The notes beneath the pieces were generated by a model. That model was not told where the DNA came from. It made no database searches and worked only from the letters and a program-made list of their open reading frames with translations. Position numbers and translations under genes: made by a program. Source: UBA1181 sp045601045 (GTDB lineage: Bacteria > Bacteroidota > Bacteroidia > Bacteroidales > Paludibacteraceae). Taken from it: a stretch of 64,000 bases of DNA. Positions 17,733 to 25,638 of this stretch are shown piece by piece (the stretch's first letter is position 1; every line of letters begins with the position of its first letter). The stretch is from assembly GCA_045601045.1 (NCBI GenBank), contig JAZRZA010000072.1, positions 30,946 to 94,945 on the forward strand. Direction: 5' to 3'.

Positions 17733-17834
17733 TTTACAAATGTAATAAATTATTTATTTACATAAGTAAAATGCGAAAATAATTTTATTATGTTACAAAT
17801 GTAAACACCATAACAAAACTATACAAATGTAAAA
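17733..17834. promoter_or_regulatory. Operator cluster upstream of the HTH gene
   Basis: Four near-palindromic sites: TTTACAAATGTAA (17733-17745), TTTACATAAGTAAA (17757-17770), TTACAAATGTAAA (17793-17805) and TATACAAATGTAAA (17820-17833). The spacing, 24-36 bp between starts, puts several on one face of the helix. The adjacent XRE-type regulator is the natural candidate to bind. Confidence 0.6.
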
Positions 17835-18524
17835 TCACAATATTTAAATTCAGAAAATATATTAAAGTAATCAGTAGGAATCAGAGATTTTTCACATTAA
17901 TAGAGAGGGAATCATTCTACTCTCTGGAATTATCGTTTCTTAACCTATTGAATTTGCGATTGTTGTGCGTATTTACAAAAGTATCACTTTAAGTCAGGAA
18001 ACTCTCGCACTGATCCAGATAGGCCCAATATCGCCAGAATGGTATTTTCTGTGACCTGGATGACGGATGTAACAAAGATGTGGATCTTGGCTGCTTAAGC
18101 GGCGTAAGTATTGCTTAAGTTGCAGAGTCAGATAGGTGCTAAATGTGTCACAGAAGTGAAATCTATTAACGTGTAATAGGGGCTATTCTACAGTCTAGCT
18201 CAGAGCTTGCTTTAATGGCGATTGCTTTTGCCCCTAAATCCATGGAAGTTGCTGCTTAATGGACTTTGTATGACTTGCTTAATTAGGCCCTGCACTATTA
18301 TTAAAGTTAGAATTTAACTTTAAATATATTAATATTTGATTATCAGTGTAATACAATATTATCATATCATTTTTATTGATAATTATTTTTTGATTTTTAC
18401 AAAATAGTGATATTAGACGCATTTTTGTTAATGTAATAATTTAATAAAATGAATATAACATACTGAATTATAATATATTAATTAGTAACGATTATTACAT
18501 TAAATTCGCTAAACAATATACCTA

Positions 18525-18691
18525 TTTACAAATGTATCGATATTTACAAATGTATATTTTATGTCTTTAAAACATGTAAAAAATGTTATTTTATTTTTGT
18601 AAAATCAGTATAAAATGAGTGATTTTACATTTGTAATATTGCAAAATTGTGTATTTTAAAATTTACTAATAGTAAAATACACAAATGTAAA
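18525..18691. promoter_or_regulatory. Second operator cluster, upstream of recR
   Basis: Same motif as at 17733-17834: TTTACAAATGTA at 18525-18536 and 18543-18554 (18 bp apart), TTTACATTTGTAA at 18624-18636, the palindrome TTTACTAATAGTAAA at 18662-18676, and TACACAAATGTAAA at 18678-18691. It lies 190-360 bp before recR. Confidence 0.55.
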
Positions 18692-18880
18692 CCCCTATCC
18701 TACTAAATTGTGGTTTTAGGAAACCAATTTTTCATTTTAGCCTAAATTGCCCCAGATTTTAAAATTTCAAAATTTCCCGTGGGTTTACAATTTCAATTCA
18801 AATATGAGATTCTCGCGGGGTTAATTATTTTTCATACGAATTCCCTATTTTTATTAAATTTGCGTATAAAATAGTTTAAT

Positions 18881-19498
18881 ATGACAGACAATCCTTGTTC
18901 CTCCGTTTTATTGGATAATGCGGTAAAGGAATTTTCAAAATTACCAGGGATCGGTCAAAAGACCTCTCTTCGTCTGGTCCTTTGGCTTTTGCGTAGAAGT
19001 CAGGAAGAGGTTGAGCAGTTTGGCAATGCGTTTATCAAATTGCGTAGCGACATCAAGTATTGCAAAGTTTGCCACAATATCTCTGATACGGATATTTGCG
19101 CGATTTGCTCCGATGATCGTCGTGACGCGTCATCCGTTTGCGTGGTGGAGAATATCAAAGATGTCATATCCATAGAGAACACGCAACAATTTAAGGGGCT
19201 TTATCACGTTTTAGGAGGTGTTATTTCCCCTATGGATGGTATAGGTCCGTCCGATCTAGCCATCGATGAATTAATGAACCGATTGGAGACCGGAGAGGTT
19301 AAGGAGGTGATTTTGGCTTTGAGTCCGACGATGGAGGGCGATACGACTAACTTTTACCTATACAAGAAACTCTCCAAGTTTGAGGTGGAAATTACAACAT
19401 TGGCCCGCGGCGTCTCTATTGGTGATGAACTTGAATATGCGGATGAGGTGACATTAGGTCGCTCTATCATCAATCGTACTCCTTATAAAATTATGTAA
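18881..19498 (+). CDS. recR: Recombination mediator protein RecR
   Basis: 205 residues, the normal RecR size. The N-terminal helix-hairpin-helix (FSKLPGIGQKTSLRL) is followed by the C4 zinc finger (CKVC...CAIC at about residues 60-75) and the Toprim domain (SVCVVENIKDVISIE, then LALSPTMEGDTTNFYL), with a C-terminal Walker B-like LARGVSIGDELEYADEVTLGRS. RecR with RecO and RecF loads RecA onto SSB-coated gapped DNA. It is followed one base later by a small membrane-protein gene, implying co-transcription. Its upstream region is the long non-coding stretch with repeated dyads, so it may be co-regulated with the HTH gene. Confidence 0.96.
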   Translation: MTDNPCSSVLLDNAVKEFSKLPGIGQKTSLRLVLWLLRRSQEEVEQFGNAFIKLRSDIKYCKVCHNISDTDICAICSDDRRDASSVCVVENIKDVISIENTQQFKGLYHVLGGVISPMDGIGPSDLAIDELMNRLETGEVKEVILALSPTMEGDTTNFYLYKKLSKFEVEITTLARGVSIGDELEYADEVTLGRSIINRTPYKIM

Positions 19499-19499
19499 T

Positions 19500-19958
19500 A
19501 TGAAAGAGAAAATCTTTAAAGAGATGCAGTGGTTATTCTGGTGCGTAACCATTTTGGTAGTTGTGGGTATGGCCATCTTCCACTTTGCGAACGATGCCAA
19601 GTCTGCGGCCGTCGACAATGTGGACCAGACTGTTAGTTCTATCGCCATTTTGATGTTGCTGATAGGTATTCCAGCCTCACTGAAAATTTACCATCTAAAA
19701 ACAGCGGAGAAAGTGCCTGTTGGGAAAAGCGAGGAGTTCTTGTGCAAATACCTTCAAAGACATTTCTTTTTTCGCTATTGCGCCATCATGGTTATTATGA
19801 TCAGCAACTACCTTGCATTGGAACTCTTCGGATATAGCACCGCCAGCTACGGTGTGGCGATTTGTTTGATCATATTGCTCTGTTTTTGTCGTCCCAGCCG
19901 CGCGAGTCTAGAACAGACTTTGTCTGATATGTGCGCGAAGAGCAATCCCAATGAGTAG
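19500..19958 (+). CDS. Small four-helix inner-membrane protein of unknown function
   Basis: 152 residues with four hydrophobic segments (about residues 11-31, 45-62, 90-112, 115-131) and charged connecting loops. No catalytic motif is recognised. The start ATG begins one base after the recR stop codon and the stop is followed by a strong terminator, so it is the last gene of the recR transcript. Bacteroidota often have an uncharacterised membrane protein in this position; that is an impression, not a search result. The gene is real by its length, hydrophobic pattern and tight spacing. Confidence 0.8.
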   Translation: MKEKIFKEMQWLFWCVTILVVVGMAIFHFANDAKSAAVDNVDQTVSSIAILMLLIGIPASLKIYHLKTAEKVPVGKSEEFLCKYLQRHFFFRYCAIMVIMISNYLALELFGYSTASYGVAICLIILLCFCRPSRASLEQTLSDMCAKSNPNE

Positions 19959-19990
19959 TTTTTCATATCCCCAAATAGAGATTAAAAATT

Positions 19991-20028
19991 TAAGGTGTTA
20001 TGTCAAACCATAGCACCTTATTTTTTTT
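19991..20028. terminator. Terminator between recR operon and tilS
   Basis: TAAGGTGTTATG - TCAAAC - CATAGCACCTTA stem (one G-U pair) followed by eight T on the plus strand. It lies between convergent units. Confidence 0.85.
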
Positions 20029-20036
20029 GAACAGGT

Positions 20037-21365
20037 TTAGTCGTTATTTTCTATTGTAAACTCGTAAACCCACTTGGTTTTTTCTGTGATTCGCCAACGA
20101 TTATCCGCCCGTTTTCCCACCAACCAAATCACATCATCATTTACATCTGTTAATATCCAAATTTTATCTTTGTCAAACTGCGAATAGTGTTGGTCTATAA
20201 AAAAATCACTGGTCTTCTTACGACCCGTCATGCCAAAAGGAACAAAATAATCCCCTGATTGATAATGCCTTAACGTTAACGGGAAAGAAATCTTATCACA
20301 ATCGGCGTAACAAACGTTTGGATTTCGTTTTATGGTCAAATTATCCGCTGTAACACGTCGAATCCGCAATTTTACAGGCAGTAAATCCACGTCATTTATC
20401 TCTCTAATGAGATATTTTTCGCTCTTAGATTTTCGGATAGGATAAATCTCCCACACGCTCCTTTCACACCTCAATTCATACAAGTCGGAGAAGAAATGTT
20501 TTCCCGAATTCTCCTTCCCAAGACGAATCAAATCTGTTGCGATTTCGGATGAAAATCCATACGCTCTGATTATTTCAAAGAGTATAAAACGCGCATCCTC
20601 CGACTGAAGTATCGGATCCATTTCTATGCGCCAGCCTCCCTCGTCACAAGGTTGAAGATAGGCTTTCCTCAACTGATCCATTTGGTGTTTTACGAAAGAT
20701 TCCGTTTCGGATAAGTTACTCATTGTCAATAACATATTGCGACGAAACGCAGGATTCATCTCATCCAGCAGAGGAATGATTTGGTTCCTGAATTTATTGC
20801 GAGTATAGACGGATTCGAAGTTTGTAGAATCTTCCACATAGGATAAATGACGCTCCTCGACATAGTCTAAAATCTCTTTTTTTGTGTAGTGCAACAAGGG
20901 ACGTATGATGTCGCCTTGTCTCTCCTTGATTCCAGACAATCCCCTCAAACCAGTGCCTCGGGAAAGGTTGATCAAGAAGGTTTCGATAGCGTCATCAGCA
21001 TGGTGCGCGACGGCTATATAGTCCGCTTTTACCCGATCTTTCAGCTCGGAAAACCAACTATATCGTAGTTCCCGGGCAGCCATTTCGGTTGACAACCGTT
21101 TGATGTCCGCATATTCACTTGTGTAAAAATCAATGTAAAAAAAGGGGATTTTTTGCTCATTGCAATACGAATGTGCAAATTTAAAATCACGATTAGACTC
21201 TTCGCATCTTAGATGGAAGTTACAATGGGCCGCATAGCACTGAAATCCTTGTTGGTGCAACAAATCCAGCAGTGCCATGGAATCAGCTCCGCCGCTAAAT
21301 CCGACAATTACTTTTGAACCTTGGGGAATGAATTTCCGAAGATCAATTTCCGATAATCTGCCCAT
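20037..21365 (-). CDS. tilS: tRNA(Ile)-lysidine synthetase TilS
   Basis: ATP-dependent enzyme that changes the wobble C of tRNA-Ile(CAU) to lysidine so that it reads AUA; essential in most bacteria. The N-terminal PP-loop VGFSGGADSMALLDLL is intact (residues ~20-35), with HCNFHLR, VAHHADDAIETFLINLSRGTG and the NKFRNQIIPLL segment typical of TilS. The C-terminal part (~370-435: LTLRHYQSGDYFVPFGM ... WLVGKRADNRWRITEKTKWVYEF) is the TilS C-terminal domain. 442 residues matches the long bacterial form. The nucleoside phosphorylase gene ends 26 bp upstream on the same strand, so the two are probably co-transcribed. Confidence 0.96.
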   Translation of the reverse strand: MGRLSEIDLRKFIPQGSKVIVGFSGGADSMALLDLLHQQGFQCYAAHCNFHLRCEESNRDFKFAHSYCNEQKIPFFYIDFYTSEYADIKRLSTEMAARELRYSWFSELKDRVKADYIAVAHHADDAIETFLINLSRGTGLRGLSGIKERQGDIIRPLLHYTKKEILDYVEERHLSYVEDSTNFESVYTRNKFRNQIIPLLDEMNPAFRRNMLLTMSNLSETESFVKHQMDQLRKAYLQPCDEGGWRIEMDPILQSEDARFILFEIIRAYGFSSEIATDLIRLGKENSGKHFFSDLYELRCERSVWEIYPIRKSKSEKYLIREINDVDLLPVKLRIRRVTADNLTIKRNPNVCYADCDKISFPLTLRHYQSGDYFVPFGMTGRKKTSDFFIDQHYSQFDKDKIWILTDVNDDVIWLVGKRADNRWRITEKTKWVYEFTIENND

Positions 21366-21391
21366 CGTTTCTCGTGATAAAATTTCTCTCT

Positions 21392-22264
21392 TTAAATTCT
21401 TTCCAAGACGATTTTCACCAACTCCTCCATCGAACCTTTATAGGAGGTATTCATGCTTTTATCTACCCTGCCCGCTATGATGCAGCAAACTGTCATCGCT
21501 TTATGACCTAACAATTTTGCCATACCCGCCACGGCGGAACTCTCCATTTCGTAGTTTGTGATCTTCTCTCCATGGTAGTCGAACGAAATCACTTTTTCGT
21601 TTAAGGTCGGATCGGCCAAAGGCACACGAACGTATCTTCCCTGCGGTCCATAGAACCCAGGTGCGGAGATGGTCACGCCCATTACCATATCTTTGCCAAT
21701 CCGTTCTACCAACTCCTCGTCCGCTGACACAACATACGGGATCGCCAATTTTGGATTCCATTGCGTGTGTTCGCAAAACTCAGACTCGAAATCTTCGTCT
21801 GTAACGCCTTGAGGGAGGTCGTAGTAACGAAGCATACCATCGAAACCGATAGAGCGTTTAGAAACGACGTAAGAGCCTATTGGCGTGAAATCTTGTAACC
21901 CGCCAGAGGTACCGATTCTAACCATGGTCAATGTGGTATGTTGCGGTTTCTCCATTCTCGTGGTGAAATCTATATTTTTCAAAGCATCCAACTCGGTCAC
22001 AACGATATCGATGTTATCGGTTCCGATTCCGTGCGAAACGCAGGAGATCCGTTTCCCCTTCAATCTGCCAGTGATGGTATGGAATTCGCGGCTCTGCACG
22101 TCACATTCGATGGTGTCGAAGTGCGACGCGACCATATTCACGCGGGCTGGATCGCCCACAAGAATCACTGTATCCGCCAATTGTTCGGGTTTGATATGAA
22201 GATGGAACACAGAACCATCCTCATTAATGATCAATTCCGATGGTGGTATTACTCTATTCTGCAT
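21392..22264 (-). CDS. Nucleoside phosphorylase (PNP/UDP family)
   Basis: 290-residue member of the purine/uridine phosphorylase family I. Phosphate-binding GDPARV (near residue 37), SHGIGTDNIDIVVTEL (~98-113), the RIGTSGGLQDFTPIG ribose/phosphate segment (~136-150) and the NYEMESSAVAGMAKLLGHKA substrate region (~243-262) are present. The Glu-Met-Glu-Ser segment fits the group that contacts ribose. It splits nucleosides with phosphate into free base and ribose-1-phosphate, salvaging bases in the cytoplasm. It is longer than E. coli uridine phosphorylase by ~37 residues, and base preference cannot be read with confidence. It precedes tilS in a likely two-gene unit. Confidence 0.9.
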   Translation of the reverse strand: MQNRVIPPSELIINEDGSVFHLHIKPEQLADTVILVGDPARVNMVASHFDTIECDVQSREFHTITGRLKGKRISCVSHGIGTDNIDIVVTELDALKNIDFTTRMEKPQHTTLTMVRIGTSGGLQDFTPIGSYVVSKRSIGFDGMLRYYDLPQGVTDEDFESEFCEHTQWNPKLAIPYVVSADEELVERIGKDMVMGVTISAPGFYGPQGRYVRVPLADPTLNEKVISFDYHGEKITNYEMESSAVAGMAKLLGHKAMTVCCIIAGRVDKSMNTSYKGSMEELVKIVLERI

Positions 22265-22393
22265 AATCGATACATTTTAAGGCAACTTCGTGCCAAGTTA
22301 ATAATTCGCTTTCAACGGGCATTCCCAAGCGTTTCTATCAAAGGTAGTAAAGATTTTGCAATGTCAGTTACAATTCGGAGGGAAGTTATCCAC

Positions 22394-22428
22394 AAAAAAA
22401 AAGACACCGCTCCTCACGGAGCAGTGTC
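22394..22428 (-). terminator. Terminator of aspS
   Basis: On the minus strand GACACTGCTCC - GTGA - GGAGCGGTGTC followed by nine T. It lies 46 bp past the aspS stop. Confidence 0.88.
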
Positions 22429-22473
22429 GTCACAATTAAAAAACTATGAATATATGGAAAATATCTAATTCAA

Positions 22474-24231
22474 TTAATTGTTCAAGTTCACCTTTAAGCA
22501 AAGCTCATTCAATTGCGCGTCGTCAATCACGGATGGAGAGTCGATCATCACATCGCGGCCCGCATTGTTTTTAGGGAATGCAATGACATCACGAATAGAA
22601 TCCAAACCTGCCAACATAGAAACGACACGGTCCAAACCGAATGCCAAACCACCATGAGGTGGCGCGCCGTACTTAAACGCAGTGAGCAAGCAACCAAATT
22701 GATCCATTGCCTTCTCCTGGGTGAAGCCCAACAATTGGAACATCTTATTTTGAAGTTCAGAATCGTGGATACGAATAGATCCACCACCCAACTCTACGCC
22801 GTTCATCGCCAAATCGTATGCATTGGCTCGCACACGACCTGGATCACTGTCCAAATATTGAACATCTTCAATTTTCGGACTGGTGAATGGATGGTGCATC
22901 GCATAGAATCTTTGATCCTCCTCGCTCCACTCAAACAATGGGAAGTCAATTACCCACAAAGGAGCGAACTTGTTCTTATCTCTCAAGCCGAGGCGCTCAC
23001 CCATTTCAAGACGCAACTCGTTCATTTGCTTTCTAGTCTTATCGGCATTCTCTCCGCAGAGAATCAACATCAAGTCACCTGGTTTCGCATTGAAGCGTTC
23101 TGCCCACTGCTTCAAATCCTCTTGTGAATAGAATTTATCAACGCTTGACTTAAATGAGCCATCGGTTTCATATTTCACATAAACCAATCCCTTCGCGCCC
23201 ACTTGTGGTTTCTTTACGAAATCGGTCAATTGATCCAATTGCTTGCGGGTATAAGAAGCGCAACCCTCCGCGCAAATACCTACGACAAAGTTTGCACTGT
23301 CAAAGACGCTAAACCCATGGTTTTCAGTCAGATCCTTCAATTCAACGAAGGTCATACCGAAACGCATATCTGGTTTGTCTGATCCGTACAAACGCATACA
23401 CTCATGCCAAGTCATACGTGGGAACGGATCTTTAAAGTCGATACCCTTCACATATTTAAAGATATGTTTGATCATCGCCTCAAATATGTTAAGCACATCC
23501 TCTTGCTCAACGAAAGACATCTCGCAGTCGATCTGGGTAAACTCAGGTTGACGGTCCGCGCGAAGATCCTCGTCGCGGAAACACTTCACGATTTGGAAAT
23601 ATCTGTCGAAGCCAGACACCATCAACAATTGTTTGAATTGTTGTGGAGATTGAGGCAACGCGTAGAATTGTCCCGGGTTCATTCTGGATGGTACAACGAA
23701 GTCGCGGGCACCCTCTGGTGTGGATTTGATCAACACAGGAGTCTCCACCTCCATAAAGTGTTGCTCATCCAAGAAACGACGAATTTCAAAGGCAATCTTG
23801 TGTCTCAATTCCAAATTGGAACGTACACAATTTCTTCTCAAATCCAAATATCTATATTGCATACGGATGTCATCACCACCATCCGAATTGTCTTCGATGG
23901 TGAATGGCGGAACCTCAGATGAGTTCAAAATATTCAATTCTTGAGCGATGATCTCAATTTCACCAGTTGGAATATTGGCATTTTTGCTACTACGCTCCGC
24001 TACTTTACCTGTGACTTGAATCACCCACTCTCTACCCAACTTATTGGCCTTTCCGCACAACTCAGGGTTAATTTCTTCGTTAAATACGATTTGGGTGATA
24101 CCATAACGGTCACGAACATCGACGAAAGTCATACCTCCCATCTTTCGTGCTTTTTGCACCCATCCTGCCAATGTGACAACCTCGCCTACATTAGCGATAT
24201 TTAGTTCTCCACAAGTTTTTGATCTGTACAT
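22474..24231 (-). CDS. aspS: Aspartyl-tRNA synthetase
   Basis: 585-residue bacterial-type class IIb synthetase that charges tRNA-Asp. It has an N-terminal OB fold (VVTLAGWVQKARKMGGMTFVDVRDR), motif 1/2 regions (FLDEQHFMEVETPVL; QSPQQFKQLLMVSGFDRYFQIVKCFRDEDLRADRQPEFTQID read in pieces), the ~110-residue GAD insertion typical of bacterial AspRS (about residues 285-415), and motif 3 GLAFGLDRVVSMLAG near the C terminus. Length and the inserted domain distinguish it from AsnRS at 4944. It is a single gene with its own terminator. Confidence 0.97.
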   Translation of the reverse strand: MYRSKTCGELNIANVGEVVTLAGWVQKARKMGGMTFVDVRDRYGITQIVFNEEINPELCGKANKLGREWVIQVTGKVAERSSKNANIPTGEIEIIAQELNILNSSEVPPFTIEDNSDGGDDIRMQYRYLDLRRNCVRSNLELRHKIAFEIRRFLDEQHFMEVETPVLIKSTPEGARDFVVPSRMNPGQFYALPQSPQQFKQLLMVSGFDRYFQIVKCFRDEDLRADRQPEFTQIDCEMSFVEQEDVLNIFEAMIKHIFKYVKGIDFKDPFPRMTWHECMRLYGSDKPDMRFGMTFVELKDLTENHGFSVFDSANFVVGICAEGCASYTRKQLDQLTDFVKKPQVGAKGLVYVKYETDGSFKSSVDKFYSQEDLKQWAERFNAKPGDLMLILCGENADKTRKQMNELRLEMGERLGLRDKNKFAPLWVIDFPLFEWSEEDQRFYAMHHPFTSPKIEDVQYLDSDPGRVRANAYDLAMNGVELGGGSIRIHDSELQNKMFQLLGFTQEKAMDQFGCLLTAFKYGAPPHGGLAFGLDRVVSMLAGLDSIRDVIAFPKNNAGRDVMIDSPSVIDDAQLNELCLKVNLNN

Positions 24232-24327
24232 AATCTTAATTTATTGTACCACAAAATTATAACAATTAGTTAAAGGAATAAAATATTTCCTTTGATTTTT
24301 TAAGGGATTAAGCTCCCTTGTCTCCGC

Positions 24328-24357
24328 AAAAAAGGCGGATACCGAAGCATCCGCCTT
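24328..24357 (-). terminator. Terminator of the gyrA-TPR unit
   Basis: Minus-strand AAGGCGGAT - GCTTCGGT - ATCCGCCTT hairpin followed by six T, 32 bp past the TPR gene stop. Confidence 0.87.
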
Positions 24358-24388
24358 CTATTAGGTTATACGATTGAGAAATCGATGA

Positions 24389-25612
24389 TTACTTACCGAA
24401 TTTAGCCTTGATCACCTTATCCACCTCTGAATACTTGTCATTCATAGACAACTTATAATATACAGAGCGTAAGAAACGAAGGTTCATCTCATCATCGCCA
24501 TTGATTTGTCTTGCCTTCTCAAAATATGGAAGAGACTTCTTGAACTCTTCGATAGCCAAATTTCTTTGTGCATTGTATTTCTTAGCGTCCTTAATCTTTA
24601 CAGCAGCTTCCGAAATCTCCTCACCCTTCTTCTCATAAGCCAAACCACACTCGTATTGAGCGTTGAAGTTTTGAGGATCCAACTCGGTTGCCTTTTGAAG
24701 GTTGACAATCGCATCGTCGAATTGGCTCTTCTTGATCAACATCTCGCCCTTAATCATGTAATACTGAGCGTTCTTTGGATCCTTTTGGATAGCGGCATCC
24801 AAATATTGAACAGCCTCTTGCTCCTTGTTGTTCTCCAAGTAATAGTTGATCATGTTACCGATAAGATACTTATTAGAAGGATACTTGTTGATACCCTCTT
24901 GAAGAACTTGGAGCATCTTGTCATATTGTTTGTCCTTTCCATAAGTATCGCTCAACCACTCATACATGGTCTCCTCTTTATATCCCGCATTCTTCAACTC
25001 GTTCATGTATTGAATCATAGTGGAATGCTTGCTAGGAATATTGGCTGACAAGTTGACAACGAGGAACTTAACGTCATTGTAGAGAGAATTATTGACCATA
25101 TTCTCGCTCTTCATAACATCTGATTTCGCCAAAGCCAAGTAAGACTCCATCATATTGATGGCCTTCTCGTTCTCACCCTTCTTTTGGTGTTCTTGACCCT
25201 CTGCGATCAAATAATCCGCATAAGCTTTCAAGTTCTTAACCACCTCTTTGGTGTATTTGGGTTTCACCTTACCCTTCTCATCTGGTTTTTGGTCCAAATC
25301 GCCACATTTAAGATATGCGTTAACAGCGTTATTCAAAGCGTCACTCATATCATCTTGTGAATATGCGTTGTTAGTTTGTCTTTTGAGCGCGTCCGCCTCG
25401 TACATCTTGTAATATACTTGACCTGCAATGTAGTATGTCTTTGACCAGTTTGCTGTTGAAGGATCCTTCATAGCGGCTTCGATTTGACTCTTAGCCTCTT
25501 CCAAGTTTACCGGTTCTATCAAGTTACCCTCTGCCAAAGATACGTTCTTCTTTTGTGCGTATCCACACATTGCTATGGCCAAAGCCATTGCTGATACTGT
25601 GATCTTTTTCAT
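24389..25612 (-). CDS. Exported tetratricopeptide-repeat protein
   Basis: 407 residues. A signal peptide (MKKITVSAMALAIAMCGYAQ) directs it to the periplasm or beyond. Helical TPR pairs occupy most of the mature protein; the clearest repeats are in residues ~215-375 (KQYDKMLQVLQEGINKYPSN; KEQEAVQYLDAAIQKDPKNA; SQFDDAIVNLQKATELDPQN). No lipobox and no enzyme motif are seen. TPR proteins act as scaffolds for protein assembly, and the partner here is unknown. It begins 26 bp after gyrA on the same strand, so it is likely read through from gyrA, although no functional link is known. Confidence 0.88.
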   Translation of the reverse strand: MKKITVSAMALAIAMCGYAQKKNVSLAEGNLIEPVNLEEAKSQIEAAMKDPSTANWSKTYYIAGQVYYKMYEADALKRQTNNAYSQDDMSDALNNAVNAYLKCGDLDQKPDEKGKVKPKYTKEVVKNLKAYADYLIAEGQEHQKKGENEKAINMMESYLALAKSDVMKSENMVNNSLYNDVKFLVVNLSANIPSKHSTMIQYMNELKNAGYKEETMYEWLSDTYGKDKQYDKMLQVLQEGINKYPSNKYLIGNMINYYLENNKEQEAVQYLDAAIQKDPKNAQYYMIKGEMLIKKSQFDDAIVNLQKATELDPQNFNAQYECGLAYEKKGEEISEAAVKIKDAKKYNAQRNLAIEEFKKSLPYFEKARQINGDDEMNLRFLRSVYYKLSMNDKYSEVDKVIKAKFGK

Positions 25613-25638
25613 GATGTTTATATTTCTAAATTAATTTT

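Larger units (their letters stand above)
17710..18880. other. 1.17-kb gene-free region between the HTH gene and recR
   Basis: No open frame of useful length in any of six frames. Three parts can be seen: an AT-rich left part with four dyads (17733-17834), a more GC-rich middle (about 17985-18300) with inverted repeats and four TGCTTAA motifs (18092, 18112, 18253, 18277), and a very AT-rich right part with more dyads (18525-18691). The divergent promoters of the HTH gene and recR must lie at its ends. Confidence 0.75.

Noticed and set aside
17710..18880. Replication origin in the long AT-rich gap
   Set aside because: No DnaA boxes; the repeated motif is TTTACAAATGTA, which suits an operator for the adjacent HTH protein.
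22386..22394. Perfect DnaA box TTATCCACA, considered as part of oriC
   Set aside because: It is a single copy in the tail of the aspS terminator, with no cluster of boxes, no dnaA/dnaN and no AT-rich unwinding element beside it.
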